Assembly: GCA_037478835.1 (NCBI GenBank)
Contig: JBBFLV010000011.1
Coordinates: forward strand, 1-64,000
Source: 630D-37 sp037478835
GTDB taxonomy: Bacteria > Chloroflexota > Anaerolineae > Anaerolineales > Villigracilaceae
Direction of reading: 5' to 3'
Length of the DNA stretch: 64,000 nucleotides
The stretch's first letter is position 1; each line of letters opens with the position of its first letter. Shown here piece by piece: positions 15,384 to 24,233 of this stretch. Under the pieces are notes generated by a model, which was given only the letters and a program-made list of their open reading frames with translations, made no database searches and was not told the DNA's origin. A program made the translations under genes and the position numbers.

Positions 15384-17117
15384 TCAGCCTCCTAAGGTCC
15401 AGAGCCACTTTTTCGCCAGCTCGCGGCGACGGACGACATCTTCCGGTAAACCCAATGGACGGCCACGGGCATCGAGGATCACCCCTAACGTTCCACCGGT
15501 GATGGTGAATGTGCCGCTACGCCCGCGCCCCAGCCCGATATCTACATTGCGCGCCGGTTGGAGCGAAAGGCGCGCCGTATCCCCGGCCGGTAGCGGGATC
15601 AGTTCCAGATTGCCATGGCGGATCTCCAAACGGGCCTCGGTGCCGTTTTCGTAAGTGAGCTGTGCCCGTAAGACGGGTGTGCCATACGCGCCGCCGGCCA
15701 CCACCGAAACCACCGTTCCCAAATTGATGAAGGCGTTTGATTCGAGGACATGCACCGGCAGCAAACTGTTTCGCTCCGCAATCGCACCCAACATTGGAAG
15801 TAGGCCGTTGGGGTCGAGCAGAATGCTGGTCAGGCCGGCCGGCTGGACGGCGTCCAAGATGGCTAACAGGCTGGCGCCGAAATGTGAGTGGGTAAGCGCG
15901 GCGCCGCCTACCAGGATCATCTCAAACGAAGGCAGGGGGGGCAGAATGTCCGGATAGCGTTGGCGGAGCTGACGCAATCCCAGCCGCAAGATCTCGCGCG
16001 CAAAAGCCAGTTCCAGAATCATCTCCTCCTGGGTGGCAGGGATACTTTGAGGATAGATTGCTTTCTGGTAGGCCAGATCCATCACTCGATGGGCAGGGAG
16101 ATCGAAGGGCGACCAGCGCAAAACCTCTTCAACGGTCACTTGACTAAAAATGCGCGGCAGCGGCTCACCAAGGCCGATGGGCAATACCTGGGTGAATGCC
16201 TGGCCACCACGGCCGAGAAGGATGGAGGTGTTGGAAGCACCGAGATCGATGGCGAGGATGGAACGTTCTGCTCCCAGAGTCTGGCTCAGAAAACGGACCA
16301 GACGGGTTTCGGCATAGGAGGTGGGAAGCATATGTCCGCCGCTCCATTGGAACAGTTCCTCCATGCCGTGTATGTTGCTGCGTCGTAACTGGGTATACAC
16401 TTCGGCCAGGGCGCGCCGGGCCGGTTCTAGATCCTCTTCGTCCAGGGAGGGACGAATATTCGGAGCGATCTTCAGCAGGCGAGCGTAAGGTTTGAGTGAA
16501 TTGCCGATCTCCTGTGCCAGAGCCGAATTGCCGACATATAGAATTGCCGGGCGCTTTTCTTCGGGCATGCGATAGGCAGCTAGGCCGAGTGCCTCTACCA
16601 GTCTTAAGACGGAACGTTCGGCGCCGCCATCCACTCCACCGGCAACGATCACCAGGTCCGGTTGGGCGCGCAATAGGGCATCCATTTGTTCTTCAAAGCG
16701 CCGCCGATCGTGGAGGTGAAGCGCTTCGATGACGTTGGTCTGGGCCGCCTCGGCCAGGCGGCGCGCACTTTGCAGCGAAACTTCATCCAGCAAGCCGACC
16801 AAAGCGGTTTTGAGCGTTTCTCCTGCCGATGCGGTGACGACCAACCCATCCACTCCATTGCCTTCCGGGTCGGCGGGTAGGATCAGCAAGCGTTGAGGGG
16901 TGAGGAGAGTCCTGCCGGTAATCTTTTCCAGGTTCTCAACAGCCTGCCGAACTCCTTCGGTCGCATCTTGCCAAGGAGCATCTGCCGTGGAAGGGACACA
17001 GGCGACGGCCAGAAAACGATATTCACCCTCCACCACATCGAACAATGCGGCGCGGGTATGGATGTTCCCGATATCTACAGCCAGGAGAGATTCACCTTCG
17101 ATGACAGATGTGGGCAT
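15384..17117 (-). CDS. MutL/GlmL-like ASKHA-fold ATPase
   Basis: A 577-residue protein with two actin-fold phosphate-1 motifs: LAVDIGNIHTRAALFD near residue 12 and ILAIDLGASNTSILLG near 285. IVAGGVDGG and EMILVGGAALTH look like the adenosine motifs of each half. This is the layout of the glutamate mutase L (MutL/GlmL) family, which is thought to act like a reactivase or chaperone. No glutamate mutase genes lie nearby. In this operon, among membrane proteins, it may rather be a PilM/FtsA-like assembly ATPase, which is inference. No clear ribosome binding site is seen; it starts a few bases after the 216-residue gene's stop, so translation is probably coupled. Confidence 0.75.
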   Translation of the reverse strand: MPTSVIEGESLLAVDIGNIHTRAALFDVVEGEYRFLAVACVPSTADAPWQDATEGVRQAVENLEKITGRTLLTPQRLLILPADPEGNGVDGLVVTASAGETLKTALVGLLDEVSLQSARRLAEAAQTNVIEALHLHDRRRFEEQMDALLRAQPDLVIVAGGVDGGAERSVLRLVEALGLAAYRMPEEKRPAILYVGNSALAQEIGNSLKPYARLLKIAPNIRPSLDEEDLEPARRALAEVYTQLRRSNIHGMEELFQWSGGHMLPTSYAETRLVRFLSQTLGAERSILAIDLGASNTSILLGRGGQAFTQVLPIGLGEPLPRIFSQVTVEEVLRWSPFDLPAHRVMDLAYQKAIYPQSIPATQEEMILELAFAREILRLGLRQLRQRYPDILPPLPSFEMILVGGAALTHSHFGASLLAILDAVQPAGLTSILLDPNGLLPMLGAIAERNSLLPVHVLESNAFINLGTVVSVVAGGAYGTPVLRAQLTYENGTEARLEIRHGNLELIPLPAGDTARLSLQPARNVDIGLGRGRSGTFTITGGTLGVILDARGRPLGLPEDVVRRRELAKKWLWTLGG

Positions 17118-17119
17118 GG

Positions 17120-17770
17120 TTATGGCATCAGGAAGGAAATGAGCGCATTCAGGCGTTCAATGAGAGCGGTTAGGGTGGAGCTATAAAGGGCGGCGAAAAG
17201 CGCCCCCAACGTCAGACCGAGGAAGAGAAGGCCAATCCAACCGAGAAGGCGGATCCACCAGCGCCGGCGAAGTGCCTGATCGGCGCCAAAGTGGAAGTAG
17301 GCCAAGGTGCTTATCGTCCCTAGCAGCACGATCAGGCCCTGAAGCCAGAACTCGGGAGAATTGGAAGGCGAAAAAGCGGCAGAACTGGCCTGAACCTGCG
17401 GGATCAGCGTGCCTTGCAGGGCTCCAACGATCACCAGAGCCGCGGCAACGCCGCTCAGGATGGCAATGGATGGCGTGCCCAGCCCGCTCAGGCTTGGGGA
17501 AATTTTGGCGAGCAACAGAATCGCCAGGAGCAGAGAGATCAATACCCAGAGGCGCACGGCGGGATCGCTTTGGCCACTGAGAAGGGGGCGGATCAGGTGT
17601 TCCAACCATACCTGCCGGAAAATCACCGCCGCGATATAACCGGTGCTAACACCGATAAAAAGATGAATGACCAGGCGAAAGAGGGGATTATCACCGAGGA
17701 GATAGCTAAAGATTGTCAAGGTCAGAATGAAGCCGAGGAGCGCGTTGAGCCATTCAATCGAGAAATTCAT
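17120..17770 (-). CDS. polytopic membrane protein, unknown function
   Basis: A 216-residue integral membrane protein with about six hydrophobic segments and a basic loop (RRRWWIR) that should face the cytoplasm. No motif of a known transporter or enzyme is recognised. GGAG lies upstream of the ATG. It overlaps the end of the zinc-ribbon repeat gene by 4 bases and runs directly into the ASKHA gene. Its conserved place between these two suggests it is part of the same membrane complex. Confidence 0.75.
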   Translation of the reverse strand: MNFSIEWLNALLGFILTLTIFSYLLGDNPLFRLVIHLFIGVSTGYIAAVIFRQVWLEHLIRPLLSGQSDPAVRLWVLISLLLAILLLAKISPSLSGLGTPSIAILSGVAAALVIVGALQGTLIPQVQASSAAFSPSNSPEFWLQGLIVLLGTISTLAYFHFGADQALRRRWWIRLLGWIGLLFLGLTLGALFAALYSSTLTALIERLNALISFLMP

Positions 17771-20381
17771 GCCTCTTTCTCCTGTGGCTGCGAATGGGCA
17801 CGATGGGTAATGAGCCCCCAGAGGAAGCCTGCGAAGCCGATCACCAGCGCCAGTAGGAGGCCGGCGCTATAGGCATCACGATAAGCACGCCCCAGCGCGG
17901 GAATGCCGTTGACATGTTCATAGGCCGCGGCGGCGTTCAAATTGCCGATGATGCCTTGCACTTGTCCGGCATAGAAATAAGGCAGCAACATCGGCGTGCT
18001 GCGTGCACTGCTGACGATCAGAAGATGGGGACGCCAGGGTGCCGTTTGCTCGATCCAGGTGCGGGCGTTTTCGGCGTGATCGGTCACCAACACGACGCGA
18101 TCGAAATCAGCGAGCGTGTTGACCGTGCGGAAGGGCGATTCCAGCCATTCGGCGCGTACCGCCTCGGAGATGGTCGTAGACGGGGCGGCAGCAAACAAGG
18201 GAAGAGCACTGATGCCGCCGGGCAAGTAGCCCAGATTCAACATCGGGGGAAGCGGCGCTTGGGGCTGGGTGGTATGCAGGACATCCAATAGGCGTTGTGC
18301 CATTGTGACGTTCAACGGGTTCAACGCAAGGAAGGCCAGGTTAGCCTGCGTGATGGAATTGAGATGCTGCAACGAGGGCAAAATGAGGGCTTCGATCTCG
18401 CCGCTTGTGGCGACTTCATAATCCAGGACAAAGAGGATCTTAGGAGAGGGGGGAAGTGAGTTGAACGATTGGATGAATTGCCAGGTTTCTTGTGGCACCA
18501 GCTCCGGCATGGCCGTGATCTGAGTTTGGCCAAAGAGGGGAATGACCAGGGCAATCAAGAGCAACACGGTGATGAGCCAGCGTAATAGGCGCGGCGAGCT
18601 CGGCGGTGTGACTATCCGGCGGGGACGCGGTTGCCCCTCTTCAGCGATCAGTTGTTCCAGAATCTGAACATGGGTTTGCTGGGCCGGGGTAAGATTCAAT
18701 CGAATGGAATAGGTACGTGGACGGCTATAGGGCAGCGGGGTCGGCGCAGCCGGGAGAACGCCGCGTAATCCGGCCAGCGGGCCCTCCTTTTCTTCTTCTT
18801 GGACTTCGGTGCCCTTTTCCCCACCTACCAAGATGGCCTCGATCGGGCGCATGGCCTGCACCCAGGCTGGCAACTCAGCGGAGGCCAGTGCCGGCGTTTC
18901 TTCGGCAGGGGCTGCGGTGGGCGCCGCTTCGGCAGAAATGCCGGAGAGCCAATCCGGAATTTCCATTTCCAGAAGTGCGCCGATGTCACCCTCTTCGCTG
19001 CCGGGGGTGCCGATCATGGCAGGGGTAGCCGGGGTGGGCTCGGCGGTGAGTGGGGGTGATGGTTCGGCGAAGGTCTTGAGCCAATCCGGGACACTTTCTT
19101 CACCGGCCGGTGCGGCGGGTGTGGGCTCGGCGGCGGAGGGGGGCAAAGGTTCGGCGAAGGCTTTGAGCCAATCCGGGGCGCTTTCTTCGCCGGCAGGGGT
19201 GGCAGGCGTGGGCTCGGCGGTGGGTGGAAGCGGTTCTTCGGCAAAACCTTTGAGCCAATCCGGAACGTCTTCTTCGCCGGCAGGGGTGGCAGGCGTGGGT
19301 TGGGCGGTGGGTGGGGGTGACGGTTCGGCGAAGGTCTTGAGCCAATCCGGGACGCTTTCTTCGCCGGCAGGGGTGGCAGGCGTGGGCTCGGCGGTGGGTG
19401 GAAGCGGTTCTTCGGCAAAACCTTTGAGCCAATCCGGAACGTCTTCTTCGCCGGCAGGGGTGGCNNNNNNNNNNNNNNNNNNNNNNNNNNNNNNNNNNNN
19501 NNNNNNNNNNNNNNNNNNNNNNNNNNNNNNNNNNNNNNNNNNNNNNNNNNNNNNNNNNNNNNNNCTTCGGCAAAACCTTTGAGCCAATCCGGAACGTCTT
19601 CTTCGCCGGCAGGGGTGGCGGGTGTGGGTTCGGCGGCCGGCGGGGGTGACGGTTCGGCGAAGGCCTTGAGCCAATCCGGAACGTCTTCTTCGCCGGCAGG
19701 GGCGGCAGGGGTGGGCTCGGCGGCAGGTGGGAGCGATTCTTCGGCAAAACTTTTGAGCCAATCCGGAACGCCTTCTTCACCGGCAGGTGGGGGCGTTTCG
19801 GGAGCAACATCTTGTAGCCATTCCGGGAGCTCTCCGGGAGTAAGAGGTGACGGCGCCGGTGTTGCTTCGGGTTGGGCACCCACGTCACGGCTTGTCACCG
19901 ATCCGCCGCTCGCCGAAGATTCGGAGGGGATCGAGCCTAGGTTTTGCAGCCAGTCTCCTTCCGGTAAAAGCGTCTCTTCTTCTTCCCCTTTTTCTTCCCA
20001 CTCAAATTGAAGTTCTTCGGAAGGTGGGGAAGGTTTTTCGGAGACGATGCCAAGCTCTTTAAGCCAATCGGGGATCTCTTCCTCCGACTCGGAGGCGGAA
20101 AGGGCGGCCAGCGGATCGGGAGGAGGGGGAGGAGTGGGTTTTTCTTCCCTGGGAGGAGATGGTGGTTCGCTCTGGGATTGACGGCTCTCGCGCAGCCAGG
20201 CGGGAAGGAGGGGTTCGAGTTCGGAGGTGCTTTTCTTGACCGGTTCTTCGCCGGGGCGTAAGGTGGGGGGTAACGGCTCGGTGGCCGGACGGGCCGGTGG
20301 CAAGAGGGCTCCACAGCGCTCGCAGAAAACGGCGTCGATCGGGTTGGAATGGGCGCACTGTGGGCAAATGATCTCGTCCAT
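17767..20381 (-). CDS. zinc-ribbon protein with multivalent PDWL(K) repeats, two TM helices and an extracytoplasmic domain (interrupted by assembly gap)
   Basis: One gene, split in two reading frames only by the 100-N gap at 19465-19564. The N-terminus (CPQC, then CERCG) is a zinc ribbon. A long Pro/Glu-rich region follows with at least 14 copies of a PxWL(K/R/Q)-type motif, most in 29-residue (87-bp) tandem units ending VPDWLK-x-FAE. After the repeats come a basic stretch, a membrane helix (LITVLLLIALVIPLF), an outside domain of about 200 residues, and a last helix. Flanking coding lengths (817 and 1698 bases) require a gap of 2 modulo 3 to keep frame. TAATG links it to the preceding membrane protein, and GGAGG precedes the ATG. 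Function unknown; it looks like a multivalent scaffold. Confidence 0.75.
19040..19790 (-). repeat. 87-bp in-frame tandem repeat array
   Basis: Tandem 87-bp units, each coding 29 residues with a PDWLK core and an AEPTPATPAGEE linker. Units differ by a few substitutions and two alternate types (GFAEEPLPP and TFAEPSPPP). The array runs through the assembly gap. Confidence 0.9.
19465..19564. other. assembly gap (100 N)
   Basis: A conventional 100-N placeholder inside the repeat array. Comparing the sequence on each side with a complete unit predicts 32 + 87n missing bases (n = 0, 1, 2...), which also restores the reading frame. Confidence 0.9.
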
Positions 20382-21001
20382 TACTTTCCTCCGTAGGGGC
20401 GATCAATCGTCAGGAGGATGCGCAGGCCGGTGAGCAGAGCACCCAGCGCAATGCCAAGGAGCAGGCCGCGAGTGCCGGCAGTGACGAAGATGTCTTGTAT
20501 CCAGGGTGCGAGGAAGTCGCTGACGAAAGGAATGCCGCCCCAGAGCATGGGAGCGTTCGCCAGGAGAAAGAAGAAAGCCGAAAGAAGGAAAATTATGCTC
20601 AGCAGGTCGAACCGCCGACGGAGCAAGCGGGTGAGGGCGTAGATCAGGGTGATCGCCAGAATGCCCAACAGCGAGGCTTCGATCGGGCGAATGATGCCCA
20701 TGAGGATCCAGGTGTGAACGGTGGGGGATTGGGGGCCGAGGAGCAGGACAAATACGAAAGTCCCCAAGGCGGCCAGGATGAGGACAAAACTATAGAGGAC
20801 TTGAAGGCCTCCGGCGCGTAGGTTGCGCCAGTGAACGGCGAGGAGGTTATAGAACCCGACCAGGGCGGCCGTTCCGGCCAGGATGGTGCCCCAACGGAGC
20901 AGCAGGGCACGCAATTCGGTCAGCAGTGGTATGGGCAAGAAGCTACCCAGCAATACAATCAGCCCGGCAAGAACGGCAAGAGCAGGAGCAATCACGCGCA
21001 T
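20381..21001 (-). CDS. polytopic membrane protein, unknown function
   Basis: A 206-residue protein with about six hydrophobic segments and short Arg-rich loops (LLRRRFDL inside). No enzymatic motif is recognised. Its start and stop both sit in TAATG junctions: the ATG overlaps the stop of the 247-residue gene, and its own stop overlaps the ATG of the zinc-ribbon gene. Such coupling suggests products needed in fixed ratio, probably in one membrane complex. Confidence 0.75.
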   Translation of the reverse strand: MRVIAPALAVLAGLIVLLGSFLPIPLLTELRALLLRWGTILAGTAALVGFYNLLAVHWRNLRAGGLQVLYSFVLILAALGTFVFVLLLGPQSPTVHTWILMGIIRPIEASLLGILAITLIYALTRLLRRRFDLLSIIFLLSAFFFLLANAPMLWGGIPFVSDFLAPWIQDIFVTAGTRGLLLGIALGALLTGLRILLTIDRPYGGK

Positions 21002-21744
21002 TAGAACACTCCGAGGAATTTTAAGGCCGGCAGGATCAGGAGCACCAGGATCAGTATCCAGCGCAAGGCATCCTGAGCGCTCAGGCTGGCCTGGTGGGAG
21101 GGGCCGGCGCCGAGGTAAGCGGCGGCCGCAAAGATTTCCTCGCCGAGGAGCGGATGAGGGGCAAGGGCAAAAAGGCCGGCTTGGGCGGCTAGATCATCTG
21201 ATGCCGCGACGAAAAACGCTTGATTACGTCCGGCGGCTTCTGCCAGCAAGAGGGATTCGGCGCCGAAATTGCCCAAGAAGACGTGGGTAGAGATGCGCTT
21301 TTCCTGAAGTAACGGAAGGATGGATGCAGCGTAGGCGAAGGGCGAAAGGCCACCCAAGCGAGCTACGAGAGGGTGGTATAGCTCTTCGGCCAGGGCGGCA
21401 CGATAGGCAGTGCGGGTGGTATCCTGGCTCAGGATGACGAGGCCTCCTTCCCCGGCAGTGATCAGGGGAGGGCGATCGCCGACGGCAGCTTGGGCGGCGA
21501 GGTGGCGCCACATCCCTAAGCTCGCCAAACCGGAGGCGCCTTGCAGGCTGAGCAGGTTGCCGCGCCCGAGGGAAAGATGAACTTGCTTTCCATCTTCAAT
21601 TGAAAGGTCCACCGATCGGCGCAATTCCCGAAAGGCAGGGATGAGACGGAAGCGTGGCGGGGATTTGCGCTGGACGAGGCTGAGGATGGGCAGGAGAAGC
21701 GCCACGAAGAGAACAATGAAGAGGGAAAGCAGAGCCAGGGTCAC
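21001..21744 (-). CDS. membrane-anchored conserved protein (DUF6754-like)
   Basis: A 247-residue protein with a membrane helix at each end (about 3-24 and 228-246) and a soluble central domain of about 190 residues. The middle has LSLGRGNLLSLQGASGLASLG, LITAGEGGLVILSQDT and VFLGNFGAESLLLAEAAGR. I recall this pattern from Chloroflexota DUF6754 proteins, but the family assignment is from memory and not certain. The stop overlaps the next ATG (TAATG). It lies at the front of the operon, after a 74-residue ORF. Confidence 0.65.
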   Translation of the reverse strand: MTLALLSLFIVLFVALLLPILSLVQRKSPPRFRLIPAFRELRRSVDLSIEDGKQVHLSLGRGNLLSLQGASGLASLGMWRHLAAQAAVGDRPPLITAGEGGLVILSQDTTRTAYRAALAEELYHPLVARLGGLSPFAYAASILPLLQEKRISTHVFLGNFGAESLLLAEAAGRNQAFFVAASDDLAAQAGLFALAPHPLLGEEIFAAAAYLGAGPSHQASLSAQDALRWILILVLLILPALKFLGVF

Positions 21745-21748
21745 GGAA

Positions 21749-21973
21749 TCACTCCGAAGTTAGAAGGGAGGTGAATTCCTCCAGCACCTGAGGGTCTTCC
21801 AGAAGGGCCTGGAGATGGGAAAGCGGTAAAAAAGGGGAAAAGAAGTGGATGCTTTGGGAAAAGAGTGGGTGCAGGGGACGCGTGGCTTCGAGCAGGAAGA
21901 GGGTGAAAGTCCCCAGGCCCCGCTGACGCAGGAAATCAGCCCATCGTGGGAGGAGAGAAGCGTCCATATTCAT
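21749..21973 (-). CDS. small protein at the head of the operon
   Basis: A 74-residue product without an obvious membrane helix or known motif, containing aromatic and Leu-rich stretches (LFSQSIHFFSPFLP). It is supported mainly by position: it ends 4 bases before the next gene and starts about 18 bases after the predicted transcription start. No ribosome binding site is clear, and a second ATG lies at 21967. It could be a leader peptide or a small subunit. Confidence 0.5.
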   Translation of the reverse strand: MNMDASLLPRWADFLRQRGLGTFTLFLLEATRPLHPLFSQSIHFFSPFLPLSHLQALLEDPQVLEEFTSLLTSE

Positions 21974-21977
21974 GAGA

Positions 21978-22006
21978 CACTATACGTAGTGATAAGAAGT
22001 ATAGCA
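21978..22006 (-). promoter_or_regulatory. promoter and palindrome at the head of the unknown operon
   Basis: On the minus strand an extended -10, TGCTATACT (22006..21998), is followed by a palindrome, CACTA-TACG-TAGTG (21978-21991), at the expected start of transcription. The palindrome is a candidate operator. Confidence 0.6.
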
Positions 22007-22135
22007 CATTTTCAAACGAGCGGTCATAACATACTCATTTTGAAGTGGTAGGATTATCTGCCTAATTTGCCTCTGATCGACTAGGCTCAAGCGTCCTGCA
22101 CATCGGTCTTTACAGAGATCCCGGGTTGTGGGTAA

Positions 22136-22181
22136 TTTCACCTGTTATCACCTTGTCAAAACAGCAAAACGGTTGTATATT
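22136..22181 (+). promoter_or_regulatory. phnD promoter with Pho-box-like direct repeats
   Basis: TTGTCA (22153-22158), 17-base spacer, TATATT (22176-22181). Two direct repeats exactly 10 bases apart, TTTCACCTGT (22136-22145) and TATCACCTTG (22146-22155), run into the -35 box. This is the geometry used by PhoB-type activators. Confidence 0.6.
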
Positions 22182-22225
22182 CATCAGGGGAACTTCCCCA
22201 AAACCCTTTGAGAGGAGAAGACTCT

Positions 22226-23248
22226 ATGACCAAACGTTTCTCTCTGTTGTTCGCCCTTGTGGCGATGCTGGCGCTGATCTTGGCGGCCTGCGGCCCTGCG
22301 GCGACGCCAACGGTCACCGAGCCGACCAAGGCTCCAGAACCAACCCAAGCACCGGAGCCGACCAAAGCGCCTCCAGCCCTTGGTACCCCGGAGAATCCGA
22401 TCATCATGGGCCTGGCGCCTTCGGCGACCACCCAGGAATTGCAGACCGGTGGTGAGGCGATTGCCGCCAAACTGAGCGAGATGACCGGCTACACCATCAA
22501 GGTCACCGTGCCGACTTCGTACGGTGCGTTGGTAGAGGCCATGGGTGCCGGCAACGCGCATATCGGCTGGCTGCCGCCCTTTGCCTATGTCGTTGCCCAT
22601 GCGAAGGGATATGCCGATGTAGCGCTGGCCGTGGTCCGCTTCGGCTCCGATCACTACGGCGCGCAGTTCATCGCCAATGCGGCGCGTGGCTTCACCTCCT
22701 ACTACGATCCGGCGACCGGCAAGAACACGGCCGATGCCAAGACTGCCCTGGCTCAGTTTGAGGGCAAGAAGCCTTGCTGGACCGACCCGCTCTCTTCTTC
22801 CGGTTACGTGATTCCGTTGGGTGTGTTGAAGAACAACGGGATTAACGTACGCGCCGGTGCCTGGGTGCAGGGTCATTCGACGGTGGTCAAATCGATCTAC
22901 CTGAGCCCGAACGGCGAAATCTGCGATTTCGGCGCCACCTTCATTGACGCTCGCTCCGGCGTGGCCAAGGACTTCCCGGATGTGAACGAGAAGGTCGTGA
23001 TCATCTGGGTCACCGATCCGGTCATCCCGAACGATAACGTCTCCTTCGCTACCAGCGTCCCGCAGGAAGTGCGCGAGAAGATCACCCAGGCTCTGCTTGA
23101 GCTGGCCAAGACCGAAGAGGGCAAGACCCTGCTCAAGAACGGTGGCTACGATATCGAGGACCTGAAGGTCGTAGACGACACGTTCTATGATGAATTCCGT
23201 GTCTACCTCGAGGCCTCCGGTGTGGATGTCACCAGCCTGGTGAAGTAA
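22226..23248 (+). CDS. phnD: phosphonate/phosphite/phosphate-type ABC transporter substrate-binding lipoprotein
   Basis: A 340-residue lipoprotein that captures an oxyanion outside the membrane for the PhnC-PhnE importer. The ATG at 22226 has AGGAG 8 bases before it. The signal peptide ends in the lipobox LAAC, followed by a Pro/Thr/Glu linker. PhnD-family motifs follow: GLAPS at the start of the domain, the GNAHIGWLPPFAYV stretch, and DPLSSSGYVIPLGVL, whose Ser residues bind the anion. Ligand choice among phosphonate, phosphite and phosphate cannot be settled by eye. It has its own terminator, so the binding protein may be made in excess over the membrane parts. Confidence 0.88.
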   Translation: MTKRFSLLFALVAMLALILAACGPAATPTVTEPTKAPEPTQAPEPTKAPPALGTPENPIIMGLAPSATTQELQTGGEAIAAKLSEMTGYTIKVTVPTSYGALVEAMGAGNAHIGWLPPFAYVVAHAKGYADVALAVVRFGSDHYGAQFIANAARGFTSYYDPATGKNTADAKTALAQFEGKKPCWTDPLSSSGYVIPLGVLKNNGINVRAGAWVQGHSTVVKSIYLSPNGEICDFGATFIDARSGVAKDFPDVNEKVVIIWVTDPVIPNDNVSFATSVPQEVREKITQALLELAKTEEGKTLLKNGGYDIEDLKVVDDTFYDEFRVYLEASGVDVTSLVK

Positions 23249-23266
23249 TCGAGAGTGATTTTCCAG

Positions 23267-23300
23267 GAGAGGGAGAACCCTGTTTCTCCCTCTCTTTTTT
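23267..23300 (+). terminator. intrinsic terminator after phnD
   Basis: GAGAGGGAGAA pairs with TTTCTCCCTCTC around a short loop and is followed by a T run. Read-through would explain expression of the downstream ABC genes. Confidence 0.88.
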
Positions 23301-23465
23301 CGTTCGGCGAAGGAAGATCATCTTTCTGGGTGGCTTTTTCTCTCTATGTGCCGTCCATCCTTTACAGACCGAGCATGAAATGCTCTCACAACTTCACCAA
23401 AAGCGCCGCTCCCTTTTGTGAGGTTATGTGAGCATAGCATGCTAAAATCCCGTACAGGAGTTTTT

Positions 23466-24227
23466 ATGTTACGCGTAGAACACCTGACCAAAGTCTATCC
23501 AAACGGCACGGTTGCCCTCAAAGATGTCAGTTTTGAGGTGGCAGATGGCGAATTTCTGGTGGTGATCGGGCTTTCAGGATCGGGGAAATCTACCCTTCTG
23601 CGGTGCATCAATCGTCTGATCGAGCCGACCGAGGGCAAAATCTACTGGAATGAAAAGGACATCACGGCGGCTTCTCCGGCTGAGTTGCGCGAGATCCGCC
23701 GTCATATCGGCATGGTTTTCCAGCAATTCAATCTGGTGAAACGTTCCAAAGTCATCACCAATGTGTTGGCCGGGCGGTTGGGATATGTCAACCCGTGGCT
23801 GAGCCTTTTGGGTATCTGGCCGGCAGAGGAGCGCCGGCGGGCGCTGGCTGCTTTGGAACGGGTGGGGATCGCCGACAAAGCCTACGAACGCGCCGATGCC
23901 CTTTCCGGCGGTCAACAGCAACGGGTCGGCATTGCGCGTGCGCTGATGCAGGAACCGCGCCTGATCCTGGCGGATGAACCGGTGGCCAGCCTAGACCCGG
24001 TGCTGGCGCATTCGATCTTGCAATACTTGGAGCAATTGAACAAAGAAGGGGTGACGATCATTTGTTCCCTGCACTTCCTCGACCTGGTGCATCGCTATGC
24101 CACGCGCGTCATTGCCCTGAAGGATGGCGTGAAAGTGTTCGAGGGCAAGCCGGAAGAGATCGATCGCCAGCGTTTCAAGGAAATTTATGGGGAAGAAGCA
24201 CAGGAAGTGCGAGCCGCTTCACTGTGA
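23466..24227 (+). CDS. phnC: phosphonate-type ABC transporter ATP-binding protein
   Basis: A 253-residue ABC ATPase that powers the PhnE permeases. Visible motifs are Walker A GLSGSGKST, the Q-loop (VFQQFNL), signature LSGGQQQRVGIARAL, Walker B LILADEP and the switch His in CSLHFL. The start at 23466 has CAGGAG 5 bases before it; the longer reading from 23418 lacks a ribosome binding site and family similarity. It is 217 bases after phnD, beyond a terminator, and 6 bases before the first permease. Confidence 0.93.
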   Translation: MLRVEHLTKVYPNGTVALKDVSFEVADGEFLVVIGLSGSGKSTLLRCINRLIEPTEGKIYWNEKDITAASPAELREIRRHIGMVFQQFNLVKRSKVITNVLAGRLGYVNPWLSLLGIWPAEERRRALAALERVGIADKAYERADALSGGQQQRVGIARALMQEPRLILADEPVASLDPVLAHSILQYLEQLNKEGVTIICSLHFLDLVHRYATRVIALKDGVKVFEGKPEEIDRQRFKEIYGEEAQEVRAASL

Positions 24228-24233
24228 GGGCAT

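Noticed and set aside
19014..19761. Two separate genes on either side of the N gap
   Set aside because: The repeat units continue across the gap and frame is restored if the gap is 32 + 87n bases, so it is one gene.
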